Below, one piece after another: positions 1 through 12,640 of a stretch of DNA of 64,000 nt (positions within the stretch are counted from its first letter, which is position 1; every line of letters starts with the position of its first letter). The stretch is from Cristatella mucedo (Eukaryota > Bryozoa > Phylactolaemata > Cristatellidae): assembly GCA_009760855.2 (NCBI GenBank), contig WPIO01000237.1, forward strand, positions 160,704 through 224,703, given 5' to 3'. The position numbers and the translations under genes were made by a program. The notes beneath the pieces are model-generated. The model was given only the letters and a program-made list of their open reading frames with translations. It searched no databases and was not told where the DNA came from.

Positions 1-244
1 AATTAAAAGCGCATATATTTATGACAACATTTAGTGCAGTGATTCTTAACCTTTCCAATGCTGTAACCCTCTAATACATGTTGTCACCTCATGTTGTGGT
101 GACCCTTAACGATACAATTATTGAGTGCGAAATTTGGAAGTGCGTGTTTTTCCGATGGTCTTAGACAACCTCTGTGAAAGCCTCTGTGTTCTACTCCCGA
201 AGGGGTCGCGACCCACAGGTTGAGAACCACCAATTTAGTATGTA
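1..244. other. No gene seen
   Basis: Mixed non-coding sequence with no open frame or repeat that I recognise. Confidence 0.4.
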
Positions 245-485
245 CTGCGATTAGACCTTTATGTGCTTATGCATCCTGACACTGTGCATGCTTTCACTTA
301 CCAAACTTGCATGCTGATCCTGTGCATGTCACCCCTTACTTTGTTATTATTGTCGTTGTTTGAGCATGCTACCGCTAACCATTTGATCGTGTTTTTCTTT
401 GCAGCAAATGTAAAGTGCTTAGAAATAAGCTGAGTTCGCTGAGGGCACTTTATCAAGTGCACTGTGATGATGATGATGATTACTA
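245..485 (+). mobile_element. LINE-A 3' end, 5'-truncated
   Basis: This matches the untranslated 3' end of the CR1/L2-like LINE called LINE-A here. The landmarks are the repeated pattern CTGACACTGTGCATG and the terminal GAGGGC-GCTTTATCAAGTG block, followed by a short GAT-rich tail instead of the usual ATT repeats. It is diverged from the fuller copy at 53.2-55.7 kb and contains no coding part. Confidence 0.8.
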
Positions 486-1114
486 TTACTACATAGCGAG
501 TCTTGTCGGAGGAGTCAGCGACCCACTGATCTTTCACGAAGAGACTTAGTCCTCCTGATAGCCATCCCTCCTTGGCTCGTTTGCATTTCTCTGCTCGCTG
601 CTCGCGTTCTTCGTGCTTCAGGTTTCGTGAGGTTTCGTATAACTCATCTTCTCCTGAGAACAAGAGGGCAAGAAATTACTCACAATCGGCTCGTGGCACG
701 TACACAAATGCTTAAACAATCCCTAGTCGTGAGTGTTTAGCTTTAAATTCAAAAATTAATGTGCAACACGTATGCAAGCTACTTCAGAGTTGTACTCGGC
801 CATGAGTCTTTCGGGAGAACTTTATTGTGTAAGAGGTGGGCAACCTACATTTAGTATCTGTGTAGAGACAGGATAACGAGACTACTGTTGTAAACCAGCC
901 GGTCAATCTTGATTCAAGCTCTTATACGGAAGGTCTCAGATTGTGAATCCGCAATTGCTTTAGTTAGAAGGGGCGTTATGGATTCAATAATGTTCACAGT
1001 TGTTCCTGTAAAAAAGGCTGAAAACGTTTCGGTAGAGTAATTTTTAGCCTTTAAGGATTCAAGGCTTGGCGGGCGTTGTAGATTAGAATAGCAACTTTGC
1101 ACTATATCCGTTCA
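486..1114. other. No gene seen
   Basis: No conserved coding signal or repeat recognised in this stretch; the short open frames have no recognisable domains. Confidence 0.4.
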
Positions 1115-1730
1115 TCAACAGGCAGCTTCCCATACTCTTTCAGAAAAGGAAACGCGTGGTCAAACCTCTGGGACTTACAAACTAGCCTGGCAGCTACATT
1201 CATTGCCAGCTGCTAGGGTCAAGTGTCTTTCTTTCTCAACCCAGCTAAAAAGGAATTACAGTAACCATTCGATTGCTCTCTATTTGCAGCCAATTTCAAG
1301 TGTCTAGAAAGATATTGAGTTCTCTGAGGGTTCTCTATCAAATTTTCTATTATTATTATTATTAAAACAATCCAGCCGATGAAGAACTAAGGAGCTCGTT
1401 AAATATTGTGCAAGCCACCATGGAAGGAAAAATTCCTTCTCCTAATTATTTATCGGATAAGAATGCTAGCAGTGGAAGCAGTCTTCTTACAGAAGATTTT
1501 AAAATTTAAGTTGCTGTCAAAGGCGTCTCTTCAATTCCAAACCCATGGCGATGGTCGCACTAAAAAATCATCCATTTGAATAGAAAATCCTCCTATTCCA
1601 GCCACAAGCTTGGGTACATTGCAAGTGGCAGCTCCGATCTATTTGTCGTTTTGTCTCAGAAAACATGTCAGACATTCGGGATCAAATGTCTGCAAGGCTA
1701 AAATTTATTTTCTCAGACCGATACTCGAAA
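1115..1730 (-). mobile_element. LINE-B relic, interrupted
   Basis: Reverse-strand remains of the second LINE family (LINE-B; better copies at 18.5-19.15 kb and 23.5-25.2 kb). The order of blocks matches the 23.5-25.2 kb copy: the region around GCTGGGACTT, then CAGCCGATGAAGAACTAA, then the segment encoding the fingers/thumb part of the reverse transcriptase. A LINE-A tail sits inside it at 1,262-1,368. Strongly decayed and not translatable. Confidence 0.65.
1262..1368 (+). mobile_element. LINE-A 3' tail nested in LINE-B
   Basis: A short LINE-A 3' end ending in ATT repeats. LINE-B homology continues on both sides, so this is an insertion into an older element. Confidence 0.75.
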
Positions 1731-1789
1731 GGCATGGTTTGGATTCAGATGAATTTGCATTCAGATGAATTTGTATAGCCCAGTTGCCC

Positions 1790-2430
1790 TTCTTCACTTT
1801 TCGTCAACAACCCTTGAACAGATTGTAGCTAACTAAGCTTCATGTAGCACCAATTAAAAGAAATAATTTTATCGAACACATTTCGGACATATTTCACCGT
1901 CAAAACTCCATTGAAACCGCTCTCCTCAGTGTAACCTATAGCAGCAATCACCTCCTGCAACGATAACATGAGCTTCAATGCCCTTGCCCTGTTATATGTA
2001 TAAGATCCCTTAGACGTTAACGATCTAAATATCCACTTTGATTGTTTGATAACGTCAATCGATCTGGTGACTGAGTACTGGTGTGGCTAAAATCTTATAT
2101 ACCTGATTATGATCAATCCGAGTCGTGTCGACATTAGGTCTCATCAACCAGACCAGTCACCCGTGAGCTCACATAAAGGTCGGTCTATAGTCCTTTGCTG
2201 TACTCTATTTATACCGAAGTGCTGGAAAAAGTTATTCTGGGCTACACAATTGGCACTTATTTCTATGGTACTGATTCTCAGCTGTTATTTCGACGATCGA
2301 AATTCGACACAGTGAATGAATAACGGAATGCTAGTCTTGCAGACGTGCGATCGTAGAAATCTGCAATTTTCCTTAAATTAACTACGACAAAACCAAATAA
2401 TACTTTTAGGACGCCCAAAAGTTTAGGTTA
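1790..2430 (+). pseudogene. Reverse transcriptase relic (LINE)
   Basis: Conceptual translation in shifting frames gives decayed versions of LINE reverse-transcriptase blocks. One is IFHRQNSIETALLSV, where better copies have IFHSGFKSQHSTETALLS. Others are VLVWLKSYIPDYDQS and a DKTK piece that corresponds to the DDKTELLL block. Many stops and frameshifts; no function expected. The strand is opposite to the LINE-B relic just before it, so this is a separate insertion or a rearranged piece. Confidence 0.6.
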
Positions 2431-3185
2431 GAATAGATCACTTTTCGTAGGCTAATTATTTATTTAGGTTGTAAGTTTCTGTAGTTCCCATAGGGCGGAA
2501 GGTGTACTAGTGATAGCCGGCAGGGGAGCCCAATTATCCTAACCAGAATCAGAGTAGCCCCGTGATGGGTATGCTGATTAGTATGTTGACTGTTCTTCAG
2601 GTTAACAGAGTGGGCTTTAAATGCTATTTAATAGAGTGATTGGTAACCGGGTTATACTCGTGAATCGGCGGTTGGTGAGTAGCAAAACTGTGAGCTTCAT
2701 TATAAATGTTTAGCTGCTTAGCAGCATTACCATTAGGCTGGTTAGCAAAGCGAATGGTCGGATTTTCGAGAGTATCGGGAATTGCACGTGAGGAGCTTCA
2801 ACTCCTCCGAAGCATGTAAATATTGGCTCAATAGTACAATATTTAGTAATAAATACCAAATAAATAAATAAATACAAAAAATACCTTATTGTGCAGTTAG
2901 CTGGCATTATTACGATCTCCATCAAAGCATAGTTAGAGTTCAAATGAAAAAAGTGGGCCAGACGACAATGATGACTCACATGTCGCATCCAGTTTAGTTG
3001 TTGGCCAAGTTACTGGCATTAGTGACTAGTTAACATTAGTATCTCGATCAAATCACTAACATATTTGGCGACGACTAACCCCGGCATCCTATCAAAATCT
3101 AAAGCTGATTCGACATCTATTAAAGAAATATTTTAGTGTCTCTTACTTGCTTCCATCACTTTGATTAAGATCAAATATATTTTAG
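2431..3185. other. Non-coding, probably intron or upstream sequence
   Basis: No gene seen. Contains a short AATA-repeat tract near 2,855-2,880. It precedes the Ser/Thr-rich exon at 3,186 and may be intron of that gene. Confidence 0.35.
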
Positions 3186-3761
3186 GAGCTGGCTCTAAGA
3201 CGGATTTAATTATCTCATCTGATGGATTACGCGGATCGATGATGAACTCAGGCGCTTCAAATACTTTAAAAGCTAGCTCTATGTTTGGCGGAAACATGTC
3301 AGCTACTCCAGACGCTGGATTGAGGACGGCTGTAAGCTCCCACACGAATACCTCGTCAACTTCTACAAATGAAGCCTTGGGATCTATATATTTCTCATCA
3401 GCTCCCACGAATAGTGCACTGGCCAACTTAAACGCCTCATCCACTACAGCAAGTGGTGCATTTTTCTACATACAACAATTGTCGAGTTCAAAAGATGGCC
3501 TCTTGGCTGATCGACAAGTTTCATTAAGTTCTAAAGGAGCTCGTTCAGCTCCATTTTCCAGCTTCACCTCAAGTTCAGCCACTGACTCCAAGGCCTCTGG
3601 GCATATCTCATCGACTCTGGCATCTTCCCCGACGGCTTTTAAACCTGTCGCGCTCACTGCAGCAGCCAGGTTAACGGATGACACGACGCCGTCATCCCCA
3701 GGGCGAGCTGAATACGTGGCTCAAACATCGGCCTTCTCCAGTCCAGCAAACGTCACGTCAG
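3186..3761 (+). CDS. Host exon, Ser/Thr/Ala-rich protein
   Basis: A 576-base open stretch (192 codons). It is preceded by a pyrimidine/AT-rich tract and acceptor (ATATATTTTAG) and followed by a good donor (CAG-GTAACA). Both borders are phase 1, so the exon can be skipped or shuffled without a frameshift, which is typical of modular extracellular proteins. The product is dominated by Ser, Thr and Ala, with few charged or aromatic residues and no recognised domain; an O-glycosylated or disordered stretch is plausible but inferred. A minus-strand open frame over the first part lacks comparable splice signals. Confidence 0.45.
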
Positions 3762-3876
3762 GTAACAAATGCAAGCTGCACGCACAGTAGCTGCCTTCGT
3801 TGGCGAATAGCGAGAACAACCTCAAAGCCTCAGGTAGCTGCTTCAATCGCTGATGCTGAAGCTTCATCTATTTCAG

Positions 3877-3963
3877 AACCTGGTTACACGGTTTACACGA
3901 ATTTCTCAACCACTTCAGCTGCAGACAGTCCCACGAGCGATGCAGAGAGGAATTCAGGCTCAG
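3877..3963 (+). CDS. Host exon, short Ser/Thr-rich
   Basis: An 87-base exon candidate with acceptor CTATTTCAG and a near-consensus donor (CTCAG-GTGAGG). It is again phase 1 on both sides, after a 115-base intron from the preceding exon. It encodes 29 residues rich in Ser, Thr and Asn. The phase agreement with the neighbouring exon is the main support. The open frame runs on past the donor to 4,094, so an unspliced alternative exists. Confidence 0.38.
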
Positions 3964-4321
3964 GTGAGGGTCAGGCTGCCTACTTCAAGGCTGCTTCACC
4001 GGCTGCGAGAATTCCGGCTGAAAGCCACACCGTAGCTGTGCTCGTTCGATGCATTTCTGTCAATGACTCAGAACTGAATCACTTCATATTCTAAGTGCTA
4101 ATGCTTTCTCCGGCTTTCTTTACTGGCAAGTTATGGCCGATTGCATACGTCCCGAAGAGTAACCGAACAGCAAGCAATACTAAACGTGAATCATACCATA
4201 CCGAGTTAATGAGCAATATACAAATAGCAAGGAATACTGTAGAAAAAATGTGCAGTTCTACGACATATATAGAGATAAGCAAGAGTCTGGAGTAGCCGAA
4301 CTGCAGCTGTGAAGGCACTGT

Positions 4322-5620
4322 ATAATAATAATGATAGTATTTATATATTTGTTATAGCGACATCAGAGAAGTCAACCGCTTTCTAATCACATTAAGTTTG
4401 CTGCAAAGAAGGCAAGGTGGAAAGGTTAGTGATAGAGTGCTCAATGACCACAATCAGGACATGATTAGAGCTGACATACACAGGGTCAGCATGCAAATAT
4501 GTTAAATAGCAGCAGGCACGGTGCCAGTACTATAAACATACAAAAAGACGAATCTCATCAACACAATAAGTGCTGTGGCAAATAGATACGTGGTTAATTT
4601 CTTTTCAAAATTGGGCATATCAGGGGTGTCTAGACGAGTGTCGGAAGTGAGTTCCATGCTTTGGGGGCATACGAACTAAAAGCAAGGTCTATAAGGAACT
4701 TGAGGCTCGTACTAGGTATCGGGAAGCGATAATGATTAGTAATAACAGATTTGTATAGTGCCCTCATTGAACTCAATCTCTTTTTTAGCATTTTAAATTT
4801 GCTGTACAGGAAGCACAATAGAGATTTGATTAAGAAAAGCGGTGGTACACAGCTTCGCCTGGTTAGGGAGTGAGTTGATTGGTAAGCCAGAACTAAAGAC
4901 TAAATCGAGTTAAAAGTTAGTGACGATCTCTTGAAGTCAATGCGTTGTTTGACTGATAGTTAGTGCAGGTCGACGAGAAGTGAAGTGATGTGGCAATTGC
5001 GACGCTTACGACAGACAAGGCTAGCTGCAGAGATTTGTACCAGCTGTAGGAGCCTGATTGCACAGGCCAATAGACCAATAGAATAGTAGTGAGTTACGGA
5101 AGTCGAGACGGGATCTCACAACTACACGGATCTATATAGATGTGAAATCCCTGTCTTAAAGGCCTCATTTTTAGCAATTCTAGGTAGCTGATAGTGGTCA
5201 GGCTTGACTGTGGAGCTGATGTGGTCATCTAATTAAAAGTCGCGTAGGAACAGCACACCTAGATTTCGTGCAGATTTGACAAGAGAAATGCTGGAAGAGC
5301 CGATTTTGAGCGTTAACCTTTCCCATATCTGAATCTCGCTTGGCTTGTGCATAACTAGTAAGTTGGTTTTTATTATCCTTTAATTCAGGAAAATTTGCTG
5401 CGATCCTTGTGCGGATTTCATTAATGCGTGCAGCACGAGAGTTGAAAGAATTCAAAATGCTGGAAGGCCGGGAAGAATTTAAGTAAAGGTAAAAGTGAGT
5501 GTCATCTGCATAGACGGTAAAGCCAAGATTGTGCCTGGCAATCACATTGACTACAGGGTGAGTATAAACAGCGAAAAGAACTAGACTAAGGACATGGCCC
5601 CGACCACATGGCAACATACT
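4322..5620 (-). mobile_element. LINE-A copy, 5'-truncated
   Basis: Reverse-strand LINE-A from the AT-rich tail at ~4,322 through the 3' untranslated part (GGGTCAGCATGCAAATATG) into the reverse-transcriptase C-terminus. At 5,225-5,617 the decayed catalytic block reads VYADDTHFYLYL, which keeps the YADD active-site motif of the polymerase palm. Several indels; certainly inactive. Confidence 0.8.
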
Positions 5621-6579
5621 TCAGGGGTTCCTGGAATGATCCATTAAAGTCATTTGTTCCTAGGTGGCACCGGAAAAGCTATCATCTAGACTATATTAAA
5701 AATCAGTAACCGATAACGAATGACACAACTGTATTGAGTAACTGTTCCAGAAATTGGTGATTAATATTTCAATCATGGTACAATGAACGGTTGATTTCTT
5801 TACTCAATTCAGCTTTCCGGTGTGGGTACTTTTTGATCTCGGATGTATCTAAGTATTTTGAATTCAGTCATCCTATTACGGGATTTGTACACTCGAAGTC
5901 TTGTCTTCAAAACGATGTTTCTGAAGAAAAGGGATAGTGTCGACACCTGAATAGATTCAACGGTATTAAAGGTAAGTCACAGATGCTCAACTCAACGGCC
6001 AATGAGATGAAAGGATTTGTATATGCTGACTGCAGCAAGACAATCAGCCAAGGGTACGGAAGCTACCAAAATTGAACTCAATGAGCCTCGATGGTCTCGG
6101 CTTTCGTTTGACGTCGCTGCTGCATCCGCCGACGCTGACCAACCACATCACTTGTTGCTTCATCTTCAGGCCCCTAGCTCAACCAATTGCAATGGCTTCC
6201 TATGCTAGCGAGCCGGGTTCAGCTCGCTGTGCTATAATGCTGCTCGTCATTCCAGCAGTTGCAAGCCAGTGGCGATCGCCTGTGGCGACCTCACGTGACT
6301 TGACGCCTCCTTGGGCCTGTTAGATGACTCTATGACTAGACAAAGGCGACAAGGGAGAGTGCGAGTAAAGAGTCCTCTCAGGAGCTCATCAAACCTAGGT
6401 TGATTGTGCTTAGGTAGTGGACTCAAAGAAGAACCCCGACCCATATCTTCTTCTTAAAAGCCCAAAATTGTTATTTCAGGAACTAATTATTGTTCAATGT
6501 GCATGAGATTGACAGCTTAGACATTATTTCACAGAAAATATCAGGACGTAAAGCTGTACAGAATATTTTTGCGACGATA
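5621..6579. other. No gene recognised
   Basis: Short overlapping open frames near 6,017-6,444 have no recognisable domain. A possible splice acceptor at ~6,045 is not backed by a convincing exon. Confidence 0.35.
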
Positions 6580-7175
6580 GTAAGGTATTTTTTAAGTGCC
6601 CTCGGAGAACATGATATGTCATCGTAAGCAGTTTATGTGTGCTTCAAGAGAAAGGAGTCAGTAGATTTAGTTACAGAGTTTAAAGCGTCAGCATGCATTA
6701 CCAAGCAAAGGACAAATCTATCAAACGTTTTGAGCACAATTTCAATTTTAATTCTAGTCAAAATTAGACGTCGCGAACTATAGTGACGTCTTCCGGGATG
6801 GAGTTCTTGGCTTGGAGAGCAAACGAACTAAAGGCACGTTCGACAAAGGACATGAGGCTATTACAAGGAACATTAGCAAGTCGTGGGTGACAAGAGAGAA
6901 TGATGCCTAGCCTAAAGGCTGAGTAGATCTGAAAGGTAGACATTAATCTGAGAATGAAACGACCTAAAAGTTAGGGAGAGTATTTGGACTCAATAGACTG
7001 CCTAACGGGAAGTCTGTGCAGATCGGCGAGAAGTGGTGTGACGTGGCAGCAGCGACGCTGAACACAGAAAAGCCTAGCTGACAAGGATCGTACCAAATTT
7101 AAGTGCTGTATCACACACATTGAGAAGACCTGTGGCAAGTGATTTACTTTAGTCGAGCTAAGATGTCGCAAAAGT
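6580..7175 (-). mobile_element. LINE-A relic
   Basis: Reverse-strand LINE-A remains, from the tail-proximal GTGCCCTCGGAGAAC block to the segment encoding [17 protein letters not shown] near the end of the LINE protein. It is more diverged than the copy at 11.2-12.6 kb. Confidence 0.7.
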
Positions 7176-8699
7176 TTGTAGCAACGTGGTTGTGGTATTC
7201 ACGTCTAAGCAAGCTCGATCTCTTGCAAAGCTGCAAGTCTGAAGCCTCTCTGGCTCCGCCTCTGAGTGAATGCTCTGCAACTCTGTTTTGGAAAACTGGA
7301 TAACTTCTAATGACCAGCGAGAGTTTGCACTAATACTAGTGGTTAATCCATGAGAAATTATATGAAATTTATACTATCCTCGCCTTTAATGACCTGTTCA
7401 ACGTGACGTGATGTGGGTTGTGAAACTGCCGAATAATTCAGAAGATGCTACTACTTCTTATTACTCCGAAAAAACATTTAAAACGCAGCCGCTCTGCTCT
7501 AGGGCTGGGTGACGTTTGGTGTATGCAGCTCATTCTGGAAATGCTTCTATTTGCAGCCTTGATCTAGAGCTTTATGGTTTCTCCCTTAAAGGTTTCCGTT
7601 ACCTGGTGGCGATTGCTGTCATAGGCTCATGAGTAGATGTGATTAATCTCAGCAAAGCATGTATAAGTAATTTCAATTCCTTTTGCAAGTTATAAAAACG
7701 AAATGCTGTGCAATTGCACGATCGAAATAAGGCACTTATTTACTGCAACAAAAATTAGAGATTGCCGTTTATCTTTCGATAACAAGTCGGGAAATTGGCG
7801 ATCGTAATTGGTGAATTCTCCATGCGACTTACGCTTTCAATAAAGGAACCTTGGTCGCAACCATAGTGGCAAGTAAATGGTCTGCAACGGCACCTAACTG
7901 ATGCCTCATCTGCAGCTGTGGCCGATGCTGTCCTATCGAAGCCTACAGACCAACGAACGCTGCAATCGAGTGAGCTGAGACCTGCTTCATGAATCCCGAG
8001 AGTCCTAGTTATCTGCGGCAGCAGAAGTTATGGACTAATGCAGCCTTACTTTCTTGCCGCCTGCAGTTGTTTCTTCGAAGAATGCAGCTCCTACCGGTGA
8101 GCACCGGGTTTCGGGTGCTCGGAGCATTCAAGTCGACCATGCATGAAAGTTGCTGTTTCTCTATACTTCCGGTATTATTTTTAGTGCATGCAACTGTCGG
8201 GATTTGCGAGCAGGTTATCACCCGAAAGGTAACACTGGGGTACCAAAGGGTGCTTATAGAGGCTGCTATCTACAATAGGCGTCCGAAGGATTCCAGGTGG
8301 AAATACGACTGATTTACACAGAATAGAATCGATGCGGCTGAGAGTATTCAGGGCTACTGCGTTTAAAGTTCAGTCTTCGGAATTCAATCAGTTCGTGCAA
8401 TTAGCAGCTAGCTAATGTTCAATGCATGATAATTGAAGTCGCTCCCGGACCTTCTTATTTCATGGATAAGGAGAGCCTGAACTGCATCAACACAAGTTTC
8501 AGTCATTACCATTTCTATGTGTATACATGTTCTCGTTGTTTCATCCTAAAGGGTTTTCGACTTTGCTGTGAAGTTGGCATTCACTATTTCAAGCATTCCT
8601 AGCTCAACTCCTATAAATCGTTCGGATATATGCATCCTTATGATATAAATCCTTAGAATATAAATCCTTGGGATTTTCGCTTTTCTATCCGACTTATGG
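7176..8699. other. No gene recognised
   Basis: An open frame of 107 codons at 7,989-8,312 contains a hydrophobic segment and a possible donor (CGAAAG-GTAACA, 8,229), but no acceptor or family was recognised. The rest looks non-coding. Confidence 0.3.
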
Positions 8700-8957
8700 T
8701 TAAGTTGCCGATTCTGCCATGGTCTACTGCCCACCAAGTAGCACACCCATCTGCGTGCTGACACTGTGCATGGTGCCACTGGCCTTGCTTGCATGCTAAT
8801 CGTCAACATGCCACCCTTAAATGAGTTATTATTGTTGTTTACTAAGCATTCTACCAATAACCATTCGATTGTGCTTCCTTCGTAGCCATTTTAAAGCGTA
8901 TAGAAAGACACTTGAGTTCTCTGAGGGCGGTTTATCAAATTTATTATTATCATATTA
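8700..8957 (+). mobile_element. LINE-A 3' end
   Basis: Contains the untranslated 3' blocks of LINE-A (GTGCTGACACTGTGCATGG, then GAGTTCTCTGAGGGCG) and ends in a short ATT-type tail. No coding part. Confidence 0.75.
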
Positions 8958-9548
8958 ATTTTGAGTCAGCACTAAGATTCTTAGCCTGCATTACCAGTCG
9001 CTTTATTTACTTTGACCTCTCCAATATGTGCAGCTGTCTCCCCAAGCTGACACTAAAGATAAAATGATTGATCGGACAACCGGATAAATCTTCCCAATAA
9101 TTGACAACGCTCATCAGTTTCAGTCTACACTTAAAAGACAATTTCAGAATTGTTATATGCAGTCAGCTAGAAGTCGATCAACTCTGCCTCCGCCCTACTT
9201 GCTTTCTCTCCAGCCTAGTTAGCTTCTCTGTTTTTCTGAGTGCTTTTCAAGCTTTGTTGGTCGTAGTTTGGAAATTTTATTATCCGGAGCATCTAAATAA
9301 ATCGGAGCGATATTCTGTGTACTTTAACATGCTAGCCTGAGGCTCGTTCGCTGGTTCGCCCCATTATGCTTATCTCAGGATAATACTGTTCATATCATTC
9401 ACCCTCCGGTGTCGGCGGCTTTCCCTTCGCGAGTTTTCAAGCACTCCAATATAAATTGGGTTGCATGACTTATCATTATTATTACGATTGTTGTCAAACC
9501 TATAGGCATAATATATATTTTGATGTATTTGATTTTTTCTCGCTTCAG

Positions 9549-10058
9549 GATTTTCAGATAGCGGGAAAACAACTGCACTCAATGCTCAAACTATCAGAGG
9601 TGTACACCAAGCAGCAAAAATAGAGACTAGTTCGTCAGAGCCTGATCACTTTACTAGCTCTCTTTCCTCTAATGGTTTCGAAAGCGCAAACGCGTCTTCA
9701 GTCCAACAGAAAGCTCACGACATTGCTAAAGTATCATTAGCCTCAACTGTAAAAGAATGGGAAATACAAATACTTTCTGACTTGAACTCGCTTTTTACGA
9801 CTGCTACCAGGCACGCCAATGCAGGGACCGCACTTTCTGGCACTGAAGGTGCAACAAACATCAGCAGAGCTATATTGAGTCCCCCAGTCGTTCTCATCAG
9901 GTCATCATCACTGGCGTTGAGTAGAGGTGGATTGAGCACTGCTTCACAGGTCAGCAAGCTAAATGACACTACTACATTAGTTAAGTCAACGTCAGAGCTC
10001 AGAACTAATTTGAAGGTGACTGGAAATAATCGTTCTTATTATTGGCAAGACGAAAATG
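9549..10058 (+). CDS. Host exon, Ser/Thr-rich protein
   Basis: A 510-base fully open stretch (170 codons) with acceptor TTCTCGCTTCAG after a T-rich tract and donor AATG-GTATGT. Both borders are phase 1, like the exons at 3.2 and 3.9 kb, so all three may belong to one plus-strand gene. The product is rich in Ser, Thr, Ala and Asn and ends in an aromatic patch (RSYYWQDEN). No domain is recognised. The length of stop-free sequence combined with matching splice phases makes chance unlikely, but only transcripts could prove it. Confidence 0.5.
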
Positions 10059-10169
10059 GTATGTAAGCATGTAAAAGGTCGACGTGACATTCTTAATTGC
10101 ATTAGTTTCGCTCGCTATGAAAAGTACCCGCCGATTGCTACCTCATTCAAAACTGCAGAAGGTCGTTTG

Positions 10170-10235
10170 CAATATTAATAATAATGCACTTGATAAAGCA
10201 CCCTCAGAGAACTTAATCAAGAACTTCAGATTTCT
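10170..10235 (-). mobile_element. LINE-A terminal fragment
   Basis: About 65 bases with ATT-type repeats (as AATAATAAT) followed by CACTTGATAAAGC and the CCCTCAGAGAACTTAATC block, the extreme 3' end of LINE-A in reverse. Confidence 0.75.
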
Positions 10236-11154
10236 AATAGACCATCTGGCAGTCTTAAAGAAATTTTTTCGTTACGGATCAGGTCGAAGTCTGTCAAGTT
10301 TCTTGAAGCGAAATATAGTATATACAAATACATAAATTGATCCGTGTATGCATGTACTATGGTATTCGAGATATGCCAACTTACTGGAATGGCTATGTGC
10401 TATATTTCAGGTAGCATGATGCAAATTGCCACAGTCATATATTGCCAAGCATTTTATTTTTGGCTCGTCCAAGCCCTGAAAGTCCAGCCGAGCACCTAGA
10501 TTGAGGCTTCACAGAGAAACTCTGACTATTTCCAAGTCTTCTGTCTAAAACATTTTAATTTTACTTCATATTTCATGGTAATATTGACTCGTTCATGTAG
10601 CTGCTATTACACACACTTTTCAACATGTCACCACCTCAATAATTTCAGCTATCTGAGCAGTGTATAATTATCCGTTACTTCGGTAAAAAGACGAATGAAT
10701 CGATACGTACTTTCATATCCGAATAGATGCTAAGCTTACAGAAGAAAAACATCTTTATGAATGCTCAAAGTAACTGCAATGTTTGTTATTCAACGAACAG
10801 AAATGTTGCTCTTAAGAAATTAATGAGAGGTCAAAGCCAAGATCTACCCTTCTGTGTAGCCTCTGTTGACTTTTAAAATATCGCGATAACAGCAATCTGC
10901 ATGAATGAGATCTTTAATCGTCGGGTGGTTACGTGCGGGTGAACGATTCAGCTCTTTAAAATTATTTTTTCCGATGTAATGCAACTTCTGTTGGGCACTA
11001 CTTACTCTGATCTGTCATAAAGGGGACTTATAACTGCAGAAAGGCTTGCCTCTCACGATCTTTGCAATGGCTCCACCTTACCACTTCTCACCGACCTGAC
11101 CTAGCAAAAATGAAACAGCCCGTCAACATTGAGGTGCTTTACTTACGTTTAGGT
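10236..11154. other. No gene seen
   Basis: AT-rich non-coding sequence, possibly intron of the gene containing the exon at 9.5-10.1 kb. Confidence 0.35.
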
Positions 11155-12640
11155 TCCATAATAACAATAATTACTATTATTATACGCTTTATAAAGCGCC
11201 CTCAGAGAACTCAATCTCTTTCTAGGCACTTTGCATTTGCTGCAAAGGAAGGACGATTGAATTGTGAGTGGTAGCATGCAGTAAAAACAGCATGAATAAT
11301 ATGGTTAAAGGGGACACGAAGAGGGTCAGCATGAAGTTGTGTGTAGTGGCAGCATGCCCAGTGTCTGCACGCATAACCACATAAAGGACGTAGCACAAGG
11401 ACCCACTTAATGCTGTCATAAATAGGTGAGTTTTTAGTTTTTTTTAATGTGGTCAAGTCAGGGGATGTCGTGATGCGAGTCCGAAGTAATTTTCAGACTT
11501 TGGGAGCATTCAAACTAAATGCACGGTCTCCAGAGGATCTGAGATTTGTACGAGGTATAGGTAAGCAGTTAGATTCCGAAAAGCAGGTGGTACTATGCTA
11601 AGCCGGGAGGGAAGTAGATCTGATAGGTAGGCAGGAGTCAAAGAATAAAGCAACCTAAAAGTGAGCTACAAAACCTTGAAGTCAATCCATTTTTTGACTG
11701 GTAGCCATCGCAGGTCAGCTAGAAGTGGTGTGATGTGGCAACCGAGATGCTCACGATAGACACACTTAGCTGCAGAGTTTCGCACCATCTGTAAGCGCCT
11801 GATTGCACATGCCCGTCGACCAGCAGCAGTGAGTTACAACAGTCAAGACGGGATGTCACAAATACATGGATCAACTTAGACAAGGTATCCCTGTATAAAG
11901 AAGCCTGACTTTTAGCAACTATGTGTAGCTGAAAGTAGGCAGACTTGATTTTGGAGTTAATGTGGTTGTCTAGCGACGGTCACTTTGGAATATGACAGCT
12001 GGATCTCGTGCAGATTTAACAAGAGATATGCAGATAGAGCTGATTTAGAGCGTTTGACTTTTCAATTTCTGAATCGTACTTGGTTTGCCCATAACTAGTA
12101 AATTATTCTTTCATATTTTAATTTTATCAACATTTTCTGCCATCAGCGTGCGGATGTCATCAATAAATGCAGCAAGGCAGTTGAGAGAATTCGAAGTGCT
12201 CGAAGGCTGAGAGGAATCAAAGCAGCCATACAACCGAGTGTCATCCGCTTAGAAGTGAAAGCCTAGATTGTGCTGGCAACCACATCGGCAAGAGGGATAG
12301 TATAAACAGATAAGAGAACTGGACCGAGGCCGGATACCTGAGGCAATTTCAGAAGCTTGTGTATTATCTTAGCATATTGGCATCCATACTCTGGAGTACC
12401 CCATTGAGATAGGACCCGAACTATTGCAGAGCAGTGCCAGTGATGCCCAATCGAGGTGTGAGGCGGTCAAGAAAAACCTGTTGATCAATAGCCTCAAAAG
12501 CTGCCGAAAGATCTAGCACAATAAACAAAAATACACTGCTATTATATTTTTTCGGCCTATCTATCAGAACTGTTTCCCGTATATTTGTGAATAGACGGCT
12601 AGTCTAGAACGATTGCGAACCTCCCGATAATATCTTGTTG
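11155..12640 (-). mobile_element. LINE-A copy, 5'-truncated and decayed
   Basis: One of the longer LINE-A copies, in reverse: ATT-type tail, GCGCCCTCAGAGAAC block, 3' untranslated region, then reverse-transcriptase coding sequence with many substitutions and indels. The most 5' recognisable part encodes the segment before the YADD motif (region of [13 protein letters not shown] in better copies). Confidence 0.8.

Noticed and set aside
3133-3444. Minus-strand 103-codon open frame
   Set aside because: It overlaps the better-supported plus-strand exon with consensus splice sites and has no supporting signals.
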